Source: Domibacillus iocasae (GTDB lineage: Bacteria; Bacillota; Bacilli; Bacillales; Domibacillaceae). Taken from it: 64,000 nucleotides of DNA. Of this stretch, positions 9,250 through 18,295 are shown piece by piece (position 1 is the stretch's first letter; each line of letters opens with the position of its first letter). The stretch is from contig NZ_MAMP01000025.1 in NCBI RefSeq assembly GCF_001750285.1, forward strand, positions 1 through 64,000. The letters run 5' to 3'. The position numbers and the translations under genes are program-made. Under the pieces are notes generated by a model, which ran no database searches, was not told the origin of the DNA, and saw nothing but the letters and a program-made list of their open reading frames with translations.

Positions 9250-9278
9250 GAATTTTCAGACAAAAGGGAGTTGAGATT

Positions 9279-9415
9279 GTGTTAGACAAATTAGAATGAA
9301 AAAAGTCATAGGTAATGGTTATTTTGCTAATGTAGTTCGATATGAAGATGAAAGCGGTAGAAAATACACATTAAAAAGCATAAAAAATCAGTTTATGGGT
9401 GCATTTCTTCAATAA
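9279..9415 (+). pseudogene. Truncated protein-kinase N-lobe remnant
   Basis: A GTG at 9279 with an AAGGGAG site opens a six-codon frame (VLDKLE) that stops at once; shifted by one base, an ATG at 9296 reads 39 codons to TAA at 9413. The 39-residue piece starts KKVIGNGYFANVV and continues with YEDESG and TLKSIK. This resembles the glycine-rich loop (G-x-G-x-F/Y-x-x-V) and the beta-3 strand lysine region of Hanks-type kinases. Everything after the N-lobe is missing. I read it as the broken 5' end of a kinase gene with one indel and a deletion. No neighbour suggests its original partner. Confidence 0.55.
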
Positions 9416-9537
9416 AAGCAGGTTCTTTTTTATTTAATTTATAACGAAACTTAATTAAATAAGATAAAACGGGTCTCGCGCAACGCTTACGGATTTGAGT
9501 TAGAATAGGGTGAAAAGGCAGAGAAAGGGACTTCTTC

Positions 9538-11130
9538 ATGAAACAACTTTGGCATAACGGAATCATTTACACAATGAAACAAGAAAATGAGACAGTAGAA
9601 GCGGTTCTTGTGGAAGAAGGAAAAATCATTGCAGTTGGTTCCTTCAATGACCTAAATGAACAAGCGGAAGAGCGGCTTGATTTGCAGGGAGCTGCGATGT
9701 ATCCGGGCTTCGTTGACAGCCATCTTCATATGGTCTTTCAAGGAGAAACATTCGTGCGGCTTGATTTATCGAAAGCGTCTTCAGCGGAAGAAATGCTTGC
9801 GATGGTGAAAGAAGCAGCGAAGACGACGCCTGCGGATAAATGGCTGTTTGGTGAAGGGTGGAGTGAACAGAACTTTGCTGACCAGCGTATTCCGACGATA
9901 GAGGAGCTGGATGCGATTCGGAAAGAACCCATTTTATTAACGAGAGTTTGTCATCATGTGGTGCTCGGCAATGCAGCAGCACTGTCAGCGGGCGGGATTC
10001 TAGAAGAAAGCAAAGCACCGGCAGGCGGTGAAATCGGGCGAAACGCGGAAGGGACGTTAAATGGTCTTCTGTATGATAAAGCGATTGATCCGGTGACAGC
10101 TGCGATTCCGAGAAAAGGCGAAGCGTATATCGATTACTTAACGGAAGTGGTGAATCTGGCGGTTGATCAACTGCTTTCTTACGGGTTAACAGGCGGCCAC
10201 ACCGAAGATATGCATTACTTCGGGGATTATATCAATCCGCTGACCGCATTTCATCGTGTTATTGGAGAAAAACATCATTTCAGGGTGAATGTGCTGCGCC
10301 ACCATGCTGTATTCCAAAACATGATGGAAGCGGACGTCCCATTCGATGAGCCATTTATTGAACCGGGCGCAATGAAAATTTTTGCCGATGGAGCATTGGG
10401 CGGTTCAACGGCCGCGTTATCAAAACCATACGCGGACCAGCCGGATAATAAGGGTTTGCTGATTCACACAGATGACCAATTGGAAGGATTAGTAAAAATA
10501 GCACGTGAATATAATGAAGCGGTTGCCGTGCATATCATTGGGGATAGAGCGGCGGATCAAGTACTCCACGTGATTGAAAAATATCCAGTGCCGAACGGCA
10601 AACGAGACCGTCTTATTCACGGATGTGTTCTAAGCGAAGAGTTAATCGGGAGGATGGCCACATTGCCTGTGGTCGTGGATGTTCAGCCGGCATTTGTTTC
10701 ATCTGATTTCCCATGGGTGAAGGATCGTCTTGGTGAAGAACGGCTAGGCTTTGCGTATCCTTGGAAAACGCTTTTGGACCGTGGGATTATGTGTGCGGCT
10801 GGAACGGATGCACCTGTAGAAGATATAAACCCGATTGCCTCTATTTATGCGGCGGTTGAACGCAAAAAACCGTATGAAGCGCATAATGGCTATGGACCAG
10901 AACAAAAGCTGTCTCGTTTCGAAGCCATTCAGATGTACACAATCGGCAGCGCGCAGGCGATTGGCAAAGAGCATGAGCGCGGGCTGATTAAACCGGGCTA
11001 CGTTGCGGACTTTTCAGTTTTTGACCGTGATTTATTTGCCGGAACCTCTGAAGATATGCTTGCTGTAAAAGCAGTAAAAACTGTTGTTGCGGGGCGTATC
11101 GTATTTGATAGAGCAGACGCCGGCGGTTAA
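9538..11130 (+). CDS. Amidohydrolase family protein (YtcJ-like)
   Basis: A 530-residue metal-dependent amidohydrolase, equal in size to Bacillus YtcJ. It starts with the composite beta domain (WHNGIIYTM, VLVEEGKIIAVG), followed by GFVDSHLHM near residue 60 with the HxH metal ligands. Further ligands are likely in the VAVHIIGDRA and LIHGCVL segments, and the catalytic aspartate in CAAGTDAPVE. The family hydrolyses amide or related C-N bonds, but the substrate is unknown. The ATG at 9538 follows a GAAAGGGA site. An MFS transporter begins 39 nt downstream and is probably co-transcribed, suggesting uptake or export of the same compound; that link is inference. Confidence 0.88.
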   Translation: MKQLWHNGIIYTMKQENETVEAVLVEEGKIIAVGSFNDLNEQAEERLDLQGAAMYPGFVDSHLHMVFQGETFVRLDLSKASSAEEMLAMVKEAAKTTPADKWLFGEGWSEQNFADQRIPTIEELDAIRKEPILLTRVCHHVVLGNAAALSAGGILEESKAPAGGEIGRNAEGTLNGLLYDKAIDPVTAAIPRKGEAYIDYLTEVVNLAVDQLLSYGLTGGHTEDMHYFGDYINPLTAFHRVIGEKHHFRVNVLRHHAVFQNMMEADVPFDEPFIEPGAMKIFADGALGGSTAALSKPYADQPDNKGLLIHTDDQLEGLVKIAREYNEAVAVHIIGDRAADQVLHVIEKYPVPNGKRDRLIHGCVLSEELIGRMATLPVVVDVQPAFVSSDFPWVKDRLGEERLGFAYPWKTLLDRGIMCAAGTDAPVEDINPIASIYAAVERKKPYEAHNGYGPEQKLSRFEAIQMYTIGSAQAIGKEHERGLIKPGYVADFSVFDRDLFAGTSEDMLAVKAVKTVVAGRIVFDRADAGG

Positions 11131-11169
11131 GTAAAAAGAGATCATTTTTCTGGAAAAGGAGGGCGGGCA

Positions 11170-12477
11170 ATGCTGTCTAAGTCTGATGGCTCAAAAAGGA
11201 TAAAAGACCAGCCAGAGTGGCGGCAAAGCTACATGGATTCGCCCGAAAAGCAAAGACAATTGTATAAAAAAACGTTAATGATCGTTGTCCTTTCACAGAT
11301 TTTTGGAGGGGCAGGACTGGCAGCGGGCCTAACGGTTGGAGCACTTCTGGCACAAGACATGATGGGGACAGATAGCGGGACAGGGCTTCCAACCGCGCTG
11401 TTCACGTTAGGTTCGGCTGCGGCGGCATTGATTGTGGGGCGTCTTTCCCAACGTTTCGGGCGCCGTTTTGGGCTCGCGGCGGGATTTTTGACGGGAGGCA
11501 TTGGCGCAATTGGCGTTATTATCTCAGCGTTGACGAACAATATTCCGCTATTCTTTGCCTCATTGCTCATTTATGGTGCTGGGACAGCGACAAACTTACA
11601 GGCGCGTTATGCGGGCACAGACCTCGCAACTTCTACGCAACGGGCAACTGCGATCAGCACGGCCATGGTTTTTACCACATTCGGTGCTGTTGCAGGGCCT
11701 AATTTGGTAAATGTAATGGGTGAATTTGCCGCTTCCGTTGGGATTCCGGCACTGGCTGGCCCGTTTATTCTTGCGGCTGCCGCTTATATACTTGCTGGTT
11801 TGGTTCTTTTAGCTTTTCTTCGTCCGGACCCTCTCATTGTCGCAAAAGCAATAGCTGATGGGCAGAGAATGAGTGGTGATGTGCATGCAGGCAATGATTC
11901 TGACGTACCGGCAGTCAACAAACGAAAACTTACTGCTGGCGCTGCCGTCATGGTTGTAACGCAATTTGTGATGGTTGCCATTATGACGATGACGCCTATC
12001 CATATGGGACATCACGGGCACGATTTAAAAGAGGTCGGGCTGGTCATTGGCTTTCATATAGGCGCGATGTTCCTGCCATCTTTAGTAACAGGCTTTCTTG
12101 TCGATAAAATTGGCCGTATCAAAATGGCCGTCGCTTCTGTTGTTACTTTGTTTGCGGCTGGTCTTATGGCCGCTTTTGCACCGGCTGATTCGCTGCCGCT
12201 GCTCATTGCCGCCCTTGTTTTGCTTGGGCTTGGCTGGAACTTTGGCTTAATCAGCGGCACCGCTCTTATTGTAGATGCCACCCATCCATCTGCCCGTGCG
12301 AAAACACAAGGAGCTGTTGATGTGTTGATTGCTTTATCAGGATCATTGGGCGGGGGACTATCTGGAATGGTTGTCGTTCATTCTAGTTATTCAACGCTCT
12401 CACTTGCCGGAGCGCTTCTTTCGTTGCTTCTTATTCCAATTGTCGTCCGGTCCCGCAGCATTCAAAGTAAGGAATGA
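11170..12477 (+). CDS. MFS transporter downstream of the amidohydrolase
   Basis: A 435-residue major facilitator with about twelve membrane helices after a hydrophilic N-terminus of about 30 residues. GRLSQRFGRRFGL (residues about 95-107) is the conserved loop 2-3 motif. A cytoplasmic loop near the middle (VAKAIADGQRMSGD and following) separates the two halves. The start has AAAAGGAGGG 8-10 nt upstream. The 39-nt gap from the ytcJ-like gene without a terminator suggests one operon. The substrate cannot be named. Confidence 0.86.
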   Translation: MLSKSDGSKRIKDQPEWRQSYMDSPEKQRQLYKKTLMIVVLSQIFGGAGLAAGLTVGALLAQDMMGTDSGTGLPTALFTLGSAAAALIVGRLSQRFGRRFGLAAGFLTGGIGAIGVIISALTNNIPLFFASLLIYGAGTATNLQARYAGTDLATSTQRATAISTAMVFTTFGAVAGPNLVNVMGEFAASVGIPALAGPFILAAAAYILAGLVLLAFLRPDPLIVAKAIADGQRMSGDVHAGNDSDVPAVNKRKLTAGAAVMVVTQFVMVAIMTMTPIHMGHHGHDLKEVGLVIGFHIGAMFLPSLVTGFLVDKIGRIKMAVASVVTLFAAGLMAAFAPADSLPLLIAALVLLGLGWNFGLISGTALIVDATHPSARAKTQGAVDVLIALSGSLGGGLSGMVVVHSSYSTLSLAGALLSLLLIPIVVRSRSIQSKE

Positions 12478-12675
12478 TCTGCTTCTTAATTGAAGAAGGC
12501 CCCGCCTCTAAACCTTTTTTAAAAAGCAAGCAGGTCCCCTTGTTTCGATGAAAAAGGATGATGGCAGCTTTGACATTTTAAATCCATCCTTTGTTCGCTA
12601 TCATAGAGAGCTTTTAGCAATATGTATCAAAAAATCTTTGCTCATATTCGGTAAGATAATAGGGAGGTGAGCAAG

Positions 12676-12819
12676 ATGTATTACAGCGAAGCGACATAAA
12701 AAACGATTTCTTTTCTTGAAAACATTCTGATGGAAGAGTGTCAGCTTGATGCACTGCCTAATGTAACGGGCTATTCAAAATCTCATTTGCTGTGCATTTT
12801 TAAACAGGAAACTGTGTAA
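12676..12819 (+). pseudogene. AraC-family DNA-binding domain remnant
   Basis: An ATG at 12676 with a GGGAGGTGAG site reads seven codons (MYYSEAT), meets TAA at 12697, then continues in the same frame for 39 codons to TAA at 12817. The continuation (FLENILMEECQLDALPN, then VTGYSKSHLLCIFKQET) matches the first helix-turn-helix of AraC-family regulators (L-D-x-L-A-x-x-x-G-Y-S-x-x-x-L-x-R-x-F-K). The second helix-turn-helix and any effector domain are missing. It is a decayed fragment in the otherwise empty 12478-12878 gap. Confidence 0.7.
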
Positions 12820-12821
12820 GA

Positions 12822-12870
12822 AAAAATAAACAAACACACGGCCGCCGCAGCAACGGTCGTGTGTTTGTTT
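12822..12870 (-). terminator. Terminator of the DUF1232 gene
   Basis: AAACAAACACACG pairs with CGTGTGTTTGTTT. On the minus strand it is followed by TATTTTTT, which suits the gene ending at 12879. Confidence 0.85.
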
Positions 12871-12878
12871 GATAAGCA

Positions 12879-13376
12879 TTACAAGGATTGGTTTATCTCA
12901 TCATCCATTAGTCCGGCGTCATACTTCTCTCCGAACCATTTTTTCATCCGTTGATGAGCAGTGCGCCGCATCTCGTCATTAACCATGTTATACACACTGA
13001 TAAGCGCCGCGATCAGAATGCCAGCATCATCCACCAGCCCGACCGCCGGCAGAAAGTCCGGCACGACGTCGACCGGCAAAATTAAATAGCCCAGCGCACC
13101 GAGAATGGTCATCCGGGTTTTGTTTGGCAGCTTTGGACTTTTCATTGCTTCAAATAAAAGAAGGGCCGCATACATCGCTTTGTGGCCAAGTTTTCCCCCG
13201 GACTTCGCAAGCTTTTCCGTGAACTTTTCTTCTGAATAGTATTGTTCTTTTCCTGCAATTTGCTGCTCGAGGTTTTGAGCTGTTTCTTCTTTTTTCTGTT
13301 TACGGATTCTCACATCCATCATCTCCTTATCCTTTTTTAACCGTTTTTCACGTGCCTGTTTTGGAAAGAGCAACAT
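12879..13376 (-). CDS. DUF1232 membrane-associated protein (YkvA-like)
   Basis: A 165-residue protein with a charged, probably coiled N-terminal half (residues 1-60) and a DUF1232 domain. The domain core reads ILGALGYLILPVDVVPDFLP followed by AVGLVDDAGILIAAL, the family's conserved Y-L-x-x-P-x-D-x-x-P-D-x-x-P signature. Function in the family is not known; members are often linked to stress. The ATG at 13376 follows AAGAGGATAA. It is transcribed away from the AraC remnant and lies just downstream of the broken YitT-family gene on the same strand. Confidence 0.82.
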   Translation of the reverse strand: MLLFPKQAREKRLKKDKEMMDVRIRKQKKEETAQNLEQQIAGKEQYYSEEKFTEKLAKSGGKLGHKAMYAALLLFEAMKSPKLPNKTRMTILGALGYLILPVDVVPDFLPAVGLVDDAGILIAALISVYNMVNDEMRRTAHQRMKKWFGEKYDAGLMDDEINQSL

Positions 13377-13429
13377 TTATCCTCTTATGAAGTGAAGCCA
13401 GCCTTTTTGAATGAAAGAGAGGCTGCTCG

Positions 13430-14292
13430 TTAATGAATATCGCGTTTTTTGAAGTTGCCGCCGCTTACTTCAGATACATCCGATATTACCACAAAAGCGC
13501 CTTCGTCTATTTCTTTAATAATCGATACAATCTTGTTTTCTTCCATGCGGTTAATGACGCAGCTTAAAATATCGGTTGGTTCGTTAGAGAATCCGCCGCG
13601 TCCATGCGTGTATGTCACGCCACGGCCGAGCCGGGCTTGAATGGCTGAACCGATTTCTTTGGACTTGGCACTGATGACTTTTACGGATTTTGATGTTTCC
13701 AGGCCGACTTGAATAATGTCAATCATATTTTGGCTATGTAATAGGTAATCGCCGAATACAAGGCGCTTTCCAGTCCAAAGATAAAACTTGCCCCCAAGAA
13801 AATGAACGCATTTAAAAACAGGATAATATCGCCGACTGAAAAGGGAATTTTTCTTGAAAGCAAAACAGCCAGCACTTCAGAGCCATCAAGAGCGCCTCCG
13901 TTGCGAAGCACGATGCCAATGCCTACGCCAAGAAAGATTCCGCCAGCCAACACAACAAGCAATTGATCCTCTGGTCCTAAAATTGTCGAAACATGATACA
14001 ATAAAACGGTTGAAATGGATAAAGCGGCAATCCCAATAATACTCATGATCGCAAACGTTTTTCCTACCTATTTGTAGCCCAGGTAGACAAAAGGGATATT
14101 CAGGACGAACAATAAGGCACCAAGCGGAAGCCCAAAAACATGAGACCCCATAATACTGAGGCCGGTTACTCCGCCATCAATGACACTTTTTGGGATCAAT
14201 ACAGCTTCTTCTAATCCATACGCGGCTATGACCGCCCCTATAATAAGCATAGCTGCTTTTCGAACGCTTTCTAAAAATTTGCTTTTCTTCAA
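13430..14292 (-). pseudogene. YitT/YvjA-family membrane protein, broken by a stop and a frameshift
   Basis: Three minus-strand segments join into one YitT-family protein of about 286 residues (DUF161 membrane part plus C-terminal DUF2179). Segment 14292-14068 ends with NIPFVYLGYK and a TAG at 14070-14068; the same frame continues at once with VGKTFAIMSIIGIAALS to 13723, so the first lesion is a single amber codon. At 13726 the frame shifts by one base (AAAATATG where AAAATG is expected), and the DUF2179 part (MIDIIQVGLETSKSVKVIS, GRGVTYTHGRGGFS) runs on to 13430. The homology is continuous across both breaks. It looks like a recent inactivation rather than an old scrap. Confidence 0.88.
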
Positions 14293-14438
14293 TTATTTTT
14301 ATCCTTCTTTTTATTTTTCCCCCGCACTTAATAGGAAACTGGCGAACGTTATGTAAACACTTCTTCAAGTTTAACATAACTAAGGAAAATGATAATGGAT
14401 GCATGCATATCTGTAATAAGGTCAGTTGAAATGAAAAA

Positions 14439-14714
14439 ATGTTAAAAAAATGCTTTCATTTAAAAAACGCAGCATTTAATCAATTGTCTTTAAAAGGGGC
14501 TAATTTTTATGGGTACTCGCTCCAGCATGTATATTTAGCTACATGCGATCCGGATGATGTGCACTTTAAGCAAATGTCGCTAAAGGGAGTCAATATTAGC
14601 ACCTGTACATTCGATCAGCTCCATATTGATATGGAAAGCTTAAACGGCTGTTCAGTATCGGCGGAACAAGCGATTGGATTTGCGAAGCTGATAGGTTTAA
14701 CCGTGAAAAAATAA
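14439..14714 (+). CDS. Short pentapeptide-repeat protein, possibly a truncated C-terminal piece
   Basis: A 91-residue frame with pentapeptide-like repeats: AAFNQLSLKGANFYGYSLQ, DVHFKQMSLKGVNIS and following, in which every fifth residue is hydrophobic. The end (CSVSAEQAIGFAKLIGLTVK) resembles the common C-terminus of pentapeptide-repeat proteins. Full-length relatives are roughly twice as long, and no clear ribosome binding site precedes the ATG at 14439, so it may be the surviving 3' part of a larger gene. The 146 nt between it and the YitT-family pseudogene hold nothing else I recognise. Function unknown. Confidence 0.5.
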   Translation: MLKKCFHLKNAAFNQLSLKGANFYGYSLQHVYLATCDPDDVHFKQMSLKGVNISTCTFDQLHIDMESLNGCSVSAEQAIGFAKLIGLTVKK

Positions 14715-14948
14715 TGAAAAATGTGGAATGCCGTAACTAAAAAAGCGGAACACGCTTGATAGGGTTGGTTTCCGGCAGGCTGTCACTGTTTTATTACTGG
14801 AAATTATTGCATGATAAATAAACCAATTTAATGTATAATAAGTAAAAAGTAATTCTTCATCTTTTTGAGGGGGGTTATCCACTGCCTACTAAATTCGGGG
14901 AGTGATTTTTTTATATAAAAAAATCAATTAAACGACAGGGAGAACAGC

Positions 14949-15419
14949 ATGATGAAAGCGACTAAATCTTCTATAATAGAGAAAGCCCCGCTCCCGGCTG
15001 TCATAAAACACCTTTTGGACTTGTCGGGCAGCACGGCTGCGGTGGAGATTCACCACTCTGCCGGCGGTCAGACTATCGCCGGAGGCAAATACAGCTTAGC
15101 CAAGCATAAAATCACGCTTTATTGGGATGGAATTGAAGAGCAGTGCCGGCTCTTGTACGGCTCTTTAAAACCGTTTGATCAGCATCTGGCTGCTGTTTTC
15201 GCTCATGAGCTTGGCCATGCGGAAGATTCTGAGCTCAATACGCTGGCAGATCAGCTTGACCAAACGAACGATCCGCTGCAAAGAAAGCGGATTGCCCTTC
15301 GGATTGAAACAAATGCATGGAACTACGCGATTCGTCTTCTTCAAGAGAGAGACAGTGAGTTTTTGCAATTTCTTATGTATATTTCGCTGGAGCCTTATCA
15401 TGATGGTGACGCAGCTTAA
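14949..15419 (+). CDS. Putative ImmA/IrrE-like zinc metallopeptidase (HELGH)
   Basis: A 156-residue cytoplasmic protein of no firm family. The middle carries HELGH at residues 86-90 preceded by AAVFA, the zinc-binding and catalytic motif of zincins. Thirty residues later comes ETNAWNYAIRLL (Glu at about 120), which resembles the E-x-x-A-N-x-F-A-x-x-L-L pattern following HExxH in ImmA/IrrE peptidases and would supply the third zinc ligand. The N-terminal 80 residues are mixed alpha/beta and have no recognised domain. The start has a CAGGGAGA site; ATG codons at 14949 and 14952 are both possible. No XRE repressor partner sits next to it. It ends at a strong terminator, so it is monocistronic. 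Confidence 0.62.
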   Translation: MMKATKSSIIEKAPLPAVIKHLLDLSGSTAAVEIHHSAGGQTIAGGKYSLAKHKITLYWDGIEEQCRLLYGSLKPFDQHLAAVFAHELGHAEDSELNTLADQLDQTNDPLQRKRIALRIETNAWNYAIRLLQERDSEFLQFLMYISLEPYHDGDAA

Positions 15420-15434
15420 TCGAATAAACAAAAA

Positions 15435-15472
15435 TAAAACCGGCTTCCCTTATCGAGGAAAGCCGGTTTTTC
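15435..15472 (+). terminator. Terminator after the HELGH gene
   Basis: AAAACCGGCTT pairs with AAGCCGGTTTT, followed by TTTTT. Confidence 0.92.
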
Positions 15473-15586
15473 ATTCCTTAAAATTAAGAAACGAACTGAT
15501 GCATTTGGAAAGTCTGTAAACAATGCTTTCTCTCCAAACGAAAGCATTCTCTGAATATTCACTTAAGGTTCACGTTTAATTTTACA

Positions 15587-15790
15587 TTAACGGCGGCTTC
15601 GTTCTCCGCCTTTGCGGCCGGCTTCTTCTCTGCTCATTTTCCCGTCATTATCATCGTTTCTTCGGTTGGATCTGGAATTCCCGCCCATTTGACCGATTTC
15701 CTGATAGAATTCCTTATCATGGTTTTTTGCCGTCATTTCTCCGCCTTTACGTCCTGCCTCTTCACGACTCATTTTTTCATTGTTAGCCAT
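15587..15790 (-). CDS. KGG-motif general stress protein (GsiB/YciG-like)
   Basis: A 67-residue, very hydrophilic protein built of KGG-type stress repeats: REEAGRKGGEMTAKNHDKEF near the N-terminus, a degenerate GQMGGNSR unit, and REEAGRKGGERS at the end. Such glycine-rich hydrophilins (GsiB in B. subtilis, YciG in enterics) accumulate under heat, salt, ethanol or starvation stress, and GsiB belongs to the SigB regulon. The ATG follows GAGGAGG at good spacing. A sigma-B promoter lies about 47 nt upstream, agreeing with the product. The two nearly identical repeats suggest internal duplication. Confidence 0.85.
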   Translation of the reverse strand: MANNEKMSREEAGRKGGEMTAKNHDKEFYQEIGQMGGNSRSNRRNDDNDGKMSREEAGRKGGERSRR

Positions 15791-15836
15791 TTCAAGTTCC
15801 TCCTCAGTAAATTTGGATTTGACTTACGGTTGTATG

Positions 15837-15861
15837 TTACCCGGCTGTCATTCTATAAAAC
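15837..15861 (-). promoter_or_regulatory. Sigma-B promoter of the KGG stress gene
   Basis: On the minus strand GTTTTA (15861-15856), a 13-nt spacer, and GGGTAA (15842-15837) match the sigma-B consensus GTTTaa-N12/15-GGGtAt. Confidence 0.78.
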
Positions 15862-16094
15862 AGGACTTTGTAAAAAAGGATCAAAAGAACTGAAAAAAGA
15901 TTTATTATTCCAAATAAAGTAAATTAATTGGGTTTTGTTTTTGGATAAAAAAGTCAAAGTGGCAAAAAAGATAGATGAAAAGAGTTGGATTTCTATTTTA
16001 CAGGAAGTTCGTTTTTTTGTTGTGAAAAAAAGCTATATTCTGGATTGGAAAGGGGAAAACAAAGAAAAGGACTGTTCAAAAAGGAGAGGGTACA

Positions 16095-17384
16095 ATGTCT
16101 GCTGAAAACGGCATGCCAAAAGAAGATGGGCTCGATCAAAGCTTAAGTTTACTGAGAGAAGGGTATTTGTACATACCGAACCGGCGCCGATCGTTTCAAG
16201 AGAATATCTTTGAAACTCGCTTAATGGGGAAACCAGCCATTTGTATGGGCGGCAAGGAAGCGGCAAAGCTGTTTTATGACCCGGCAAAATTTCAGCGGGA
16301 AGGTGCCGCTCCAAAAAGAGTAGTAAAAACATTGTTTGGTGAAGGCGGCGTGCAGACGCTTGATGGGGAAGCGCACCAGCACCGGAAAGCAGCATTTATG
16401 TCATTGATGGCGCCTAAAGAAGTCATGCGTCTGACAGACATTTTTGTACGCCAGTGGATGGAAACAGCTCAAAAATGGACACAGCAATCTGAGGTTGTTT
16501 TGTATGAAGAAGCAAAAGAACTGCTTTGCCGTATTGCCTGTGAATGGGGCGGTGTACCGCTTCCGGAAGACGACGTAAAGCGGCGGACTTCAGAACTTAG
16601 TGCCATGTTTGAATCGTCCGTCTCGGCTGGCCCGGAATATTGGAAAACCCGCCGCGCGCGACGGAAAGCTGAAAAATGGGTCGGTGGCTTAATTGAAGAA
16701 GTGCGGCAGAATACACTTCATCCGCCAGAAGAATCGGCACTATATGTCTTTTCTCATCACCGAGAACTAGACGGACAGTTATTGGATACAAAAACAGCGG
16801 CTGTAGAAGTATTAAATATTTTGCGGCCGATTACGGCAGTATCAATCTACCTTGCTTTTACAGCACTCGCACTGCACCAATTTCCGGAAGAAAAGCCGAA
16901 GCTGATGGATGTGGATGAGCCGTACACGAAATATTTTGTGCAGGAAGTGCGCCGGTTTTATCCTTTTTTCCCGTTTACCGGAGCGAAGGTAAAAACAGAC
17001 TTTGAATGGAGTGGCATGGATTTTAAGGAAGGAACGCTTGCGCTTTTAGATTTATACGGAACGAACCATGATCCAGAGCTGTGGGAGAATCCCGACTTGT
17101 TTCAGCCGGCACGGTTTGAAGACTGGGATAAAAGTCCATTTGATTTTATTCCGCAGGGCGGCGGTGATTACTACGCCGGGCATCGATGTGCAGGGGAATG
17201 GATTACGATTGAATTAATGAAAGTAAGCGTTGATTTTCTAGTGAACCGCCTGTCTTATACTGTCCCGGATCAGGATATCAGCTTCAGCATGACCAGCATG
17301 CCGAGTATGCCAAAAAGCGGGTTTATTGTACGCGATATTTCAATAAATTTGAGGAGTGAAAGCGATGAAAACGAAAATAAGTGA
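16095..17384 (+). CDS. cypC: CYP152-family fatty-acid peroxygenase (CypC)
   Basis: A 429-residue cytochrome P450 of the CYP152 family, which uses hydrogen peroxide directly, without a reductase, to hydroxylate fatty acids at the alpha or beta carbon. The haem-binding cysteine is at residue 365 in GHRCAGEW (Cys363 in B. subtilis P450-BS-beta). The Arg-Pro pair that binds the substrate carboxylate and replaces the usual acid-alcohol pair is visible at residues 244-245 in [10 protein letters not shown]. The Phe-rich segment RRFYPFFPF is also family-typical. The start has AAAAGGAGAGG upstream. It overlaps the next gene by 20 nt, so the two are translationally coupled. Confidence 0.93.
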   Translation: MSAENGMPKEDGLDQSLSLLREGYLYIPNRRRSFQENIFETRLMGKPAICMGGKEAAKLFYDPAKFQREGAAPKRVVKTLFGEGGVQTLDGEAHQHRKAAFMSLMAPKEVMRLTDIFVRQWMETAQKWTQQSEVVLYEEAKELLCRIACEWGGVPLPEDDVKRRTSELSAMFESSVSAGPEYWKTRRARRKAEKWVGGLIEEVRQNTLHPPEESALYVFSHHRELDGQLLDTKTAAVEVLNILRPITAVSIYLAFTALALHQFPEEKPKLMDVDEPYTKYFVQEVRRFYPFFPFTGAKVKTDFEWSGMDFKEGTLALLDLYGTNHDPELWENPDLFQPARFEDWDKSPFDFIPQGGGDYYAGHRCAGEWITIELMKVSVDFLVNRLSYTVPDQDISFSMTSMPSMPKSGFIVRDISINLRSESDENENK

Positions 17385-17928
17385 AAATACGCTGGAGTTA
17401 GTCACAGGTGACATTACGGAACAAACAACAGAAGCCATTGTCAACGCGGCGAATGGTTCGCTCCTTGGTGGCGGCGGAGTGGACGGAGCGATTCACCGCG
17501 CGGCGGGGCGCGCGCTTTTAGACGAATGCAAAAAAGTACGGGCAGAAACATTGAGTGGAGAAGAGCTTAGAGCAGGGGAAGCAGTTATCACAAAGGGACA
17601 TGATCTTCCGGCTGAATGGGTGATTCACACAGTCGGTCCGGTTTGGACTGGCGGATCAGATAAAGAAGAAGAGAAACTTGCTAACTGTTACCGGAACGCG
17701 CTGAAGCTTGCGATGGAAAATAACGTAAAAAGCATCTCATTTCCGTCTATTTCTACAGGTGTGTATCGTTTTCCGATTGAACAGGCGGCAGTAATTGCGC
17801 TTCAAACCGTTGTGGACTTTTTGGAAGAACATCCTTTTGGCTATGCAGCATTTATATTGTTTTCCGATCATGACTATCGTATTTATGAAGCAGCGATGAA
17901 CCGTATTTTGCAGGAAGAAAACCGCTAA
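17365..17928 (+). CDS. Macro-domain ADP-ribose hydrolase (YmdB-like)
   Basis: A 187-residue single macro domain. It shows the ADP-ribose loop sequence [20 protein letters not shown] (residues about 23-42), the catalytic-loop STGVYRFP near 128-135, and [10 protein letters not shown] between them. Family members hydrolyse O-acetyl-ADP-ribose or remove ADP-ribose from proteins or nucleic acids. The ATG at 17365 is preferred over the in-frame GTG at 17356 because GAGGAG (17351-17356) sits 8 nt before it. Its start lies inside the end of cypC, suggesting a two-gene operon; a shared role in oxidative or lipid stress is only inference. Confidence 0.92.
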   Translation: MKTKISENTLELVTGDITEQTTEAIVNAANGSLLGGGGVDGAIHRAAGRALLDECKKVRAETLSGEELRAGEAVITKGHDLPAEWVIHTVGPVWTGGSDKEEEKLANCYRNALKLAMENNVKSISFPSISTGVYRFPIEQAAVIALQTVVDFLEEHPFGYAAFILFSDHDYRIYEAAMNRILQEENR

Positions 17929-17947
17929 CCATTAGCGGTTTTTTTGT
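17920..17947 (+). terminator. Terminator after the cypC-macro operon
   Basis: AACCGCTAA pairs with TTAGCGGTT around a small loop, followed by a run of T; it overlaps the last codons of the macro gene. Confidence 0.88.
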
Positions 17948-18197
17948 ATGCTTGTAACGAGCAGGCTGATCGGAAACAGAAGAATAGTACAAGCAAGAAG
18001 TCCATAAACTGCGTCTTCAAATCCTCTTACAACAGAAAAGCCGATCACAAATAAGGCTACGGACAAAATGAGCCCGGCATAAGCGGGGAGACGAATAAGT
18101 TGGCCGTGTCCAGCTGCTTTTTTCTTCAGCGGCGTTGTGGAAAGAAGAGAATAAGTCCGATGAAAACACCAATAGCCAGCGGCATAAAAAGCATCAT
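17932..18197 (-). pseudogene. YesK-like small membrane protein with a frameshift
   Basis: From an ATG at 18197 (GGGGGAA upstream) the frame reads MMLFMPLAIGVFIGLIL and FFPQRR to a TGA. Another frame then continues with KKKAAGHGQLIRLPAYAGLI and LSVALFVIGFSVVRGFEDAVYG through a third helix to TAG at 17932. Together this is a three-helix protein of about 88 residues resembling the YesK family. The break lies in a purine-rich stretch (GAAGAAAAAA), where a one-base slip is likely. An alternative start at 18240 keeps one frame open but gives an implausible hydrophilic N-terminus. Function unknown. Confidence 0.5.
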
Positions 18198-18295
18198 GCT
18201 GAATTCCCCCATATTTTACAAAGGTATTGTGTTTTGCCATAATAAACTTTGTAAATTATTTAACAAAAAATGTGAAATTCGAATATATCTCGTGT

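Noticed and set aside
14715-14948. Small RNA or gene between the pentapeptide and HELGH genes
   Set aside because: No frame over 60 codons with a start signal, no T-run hairpin and no motif I recognise.
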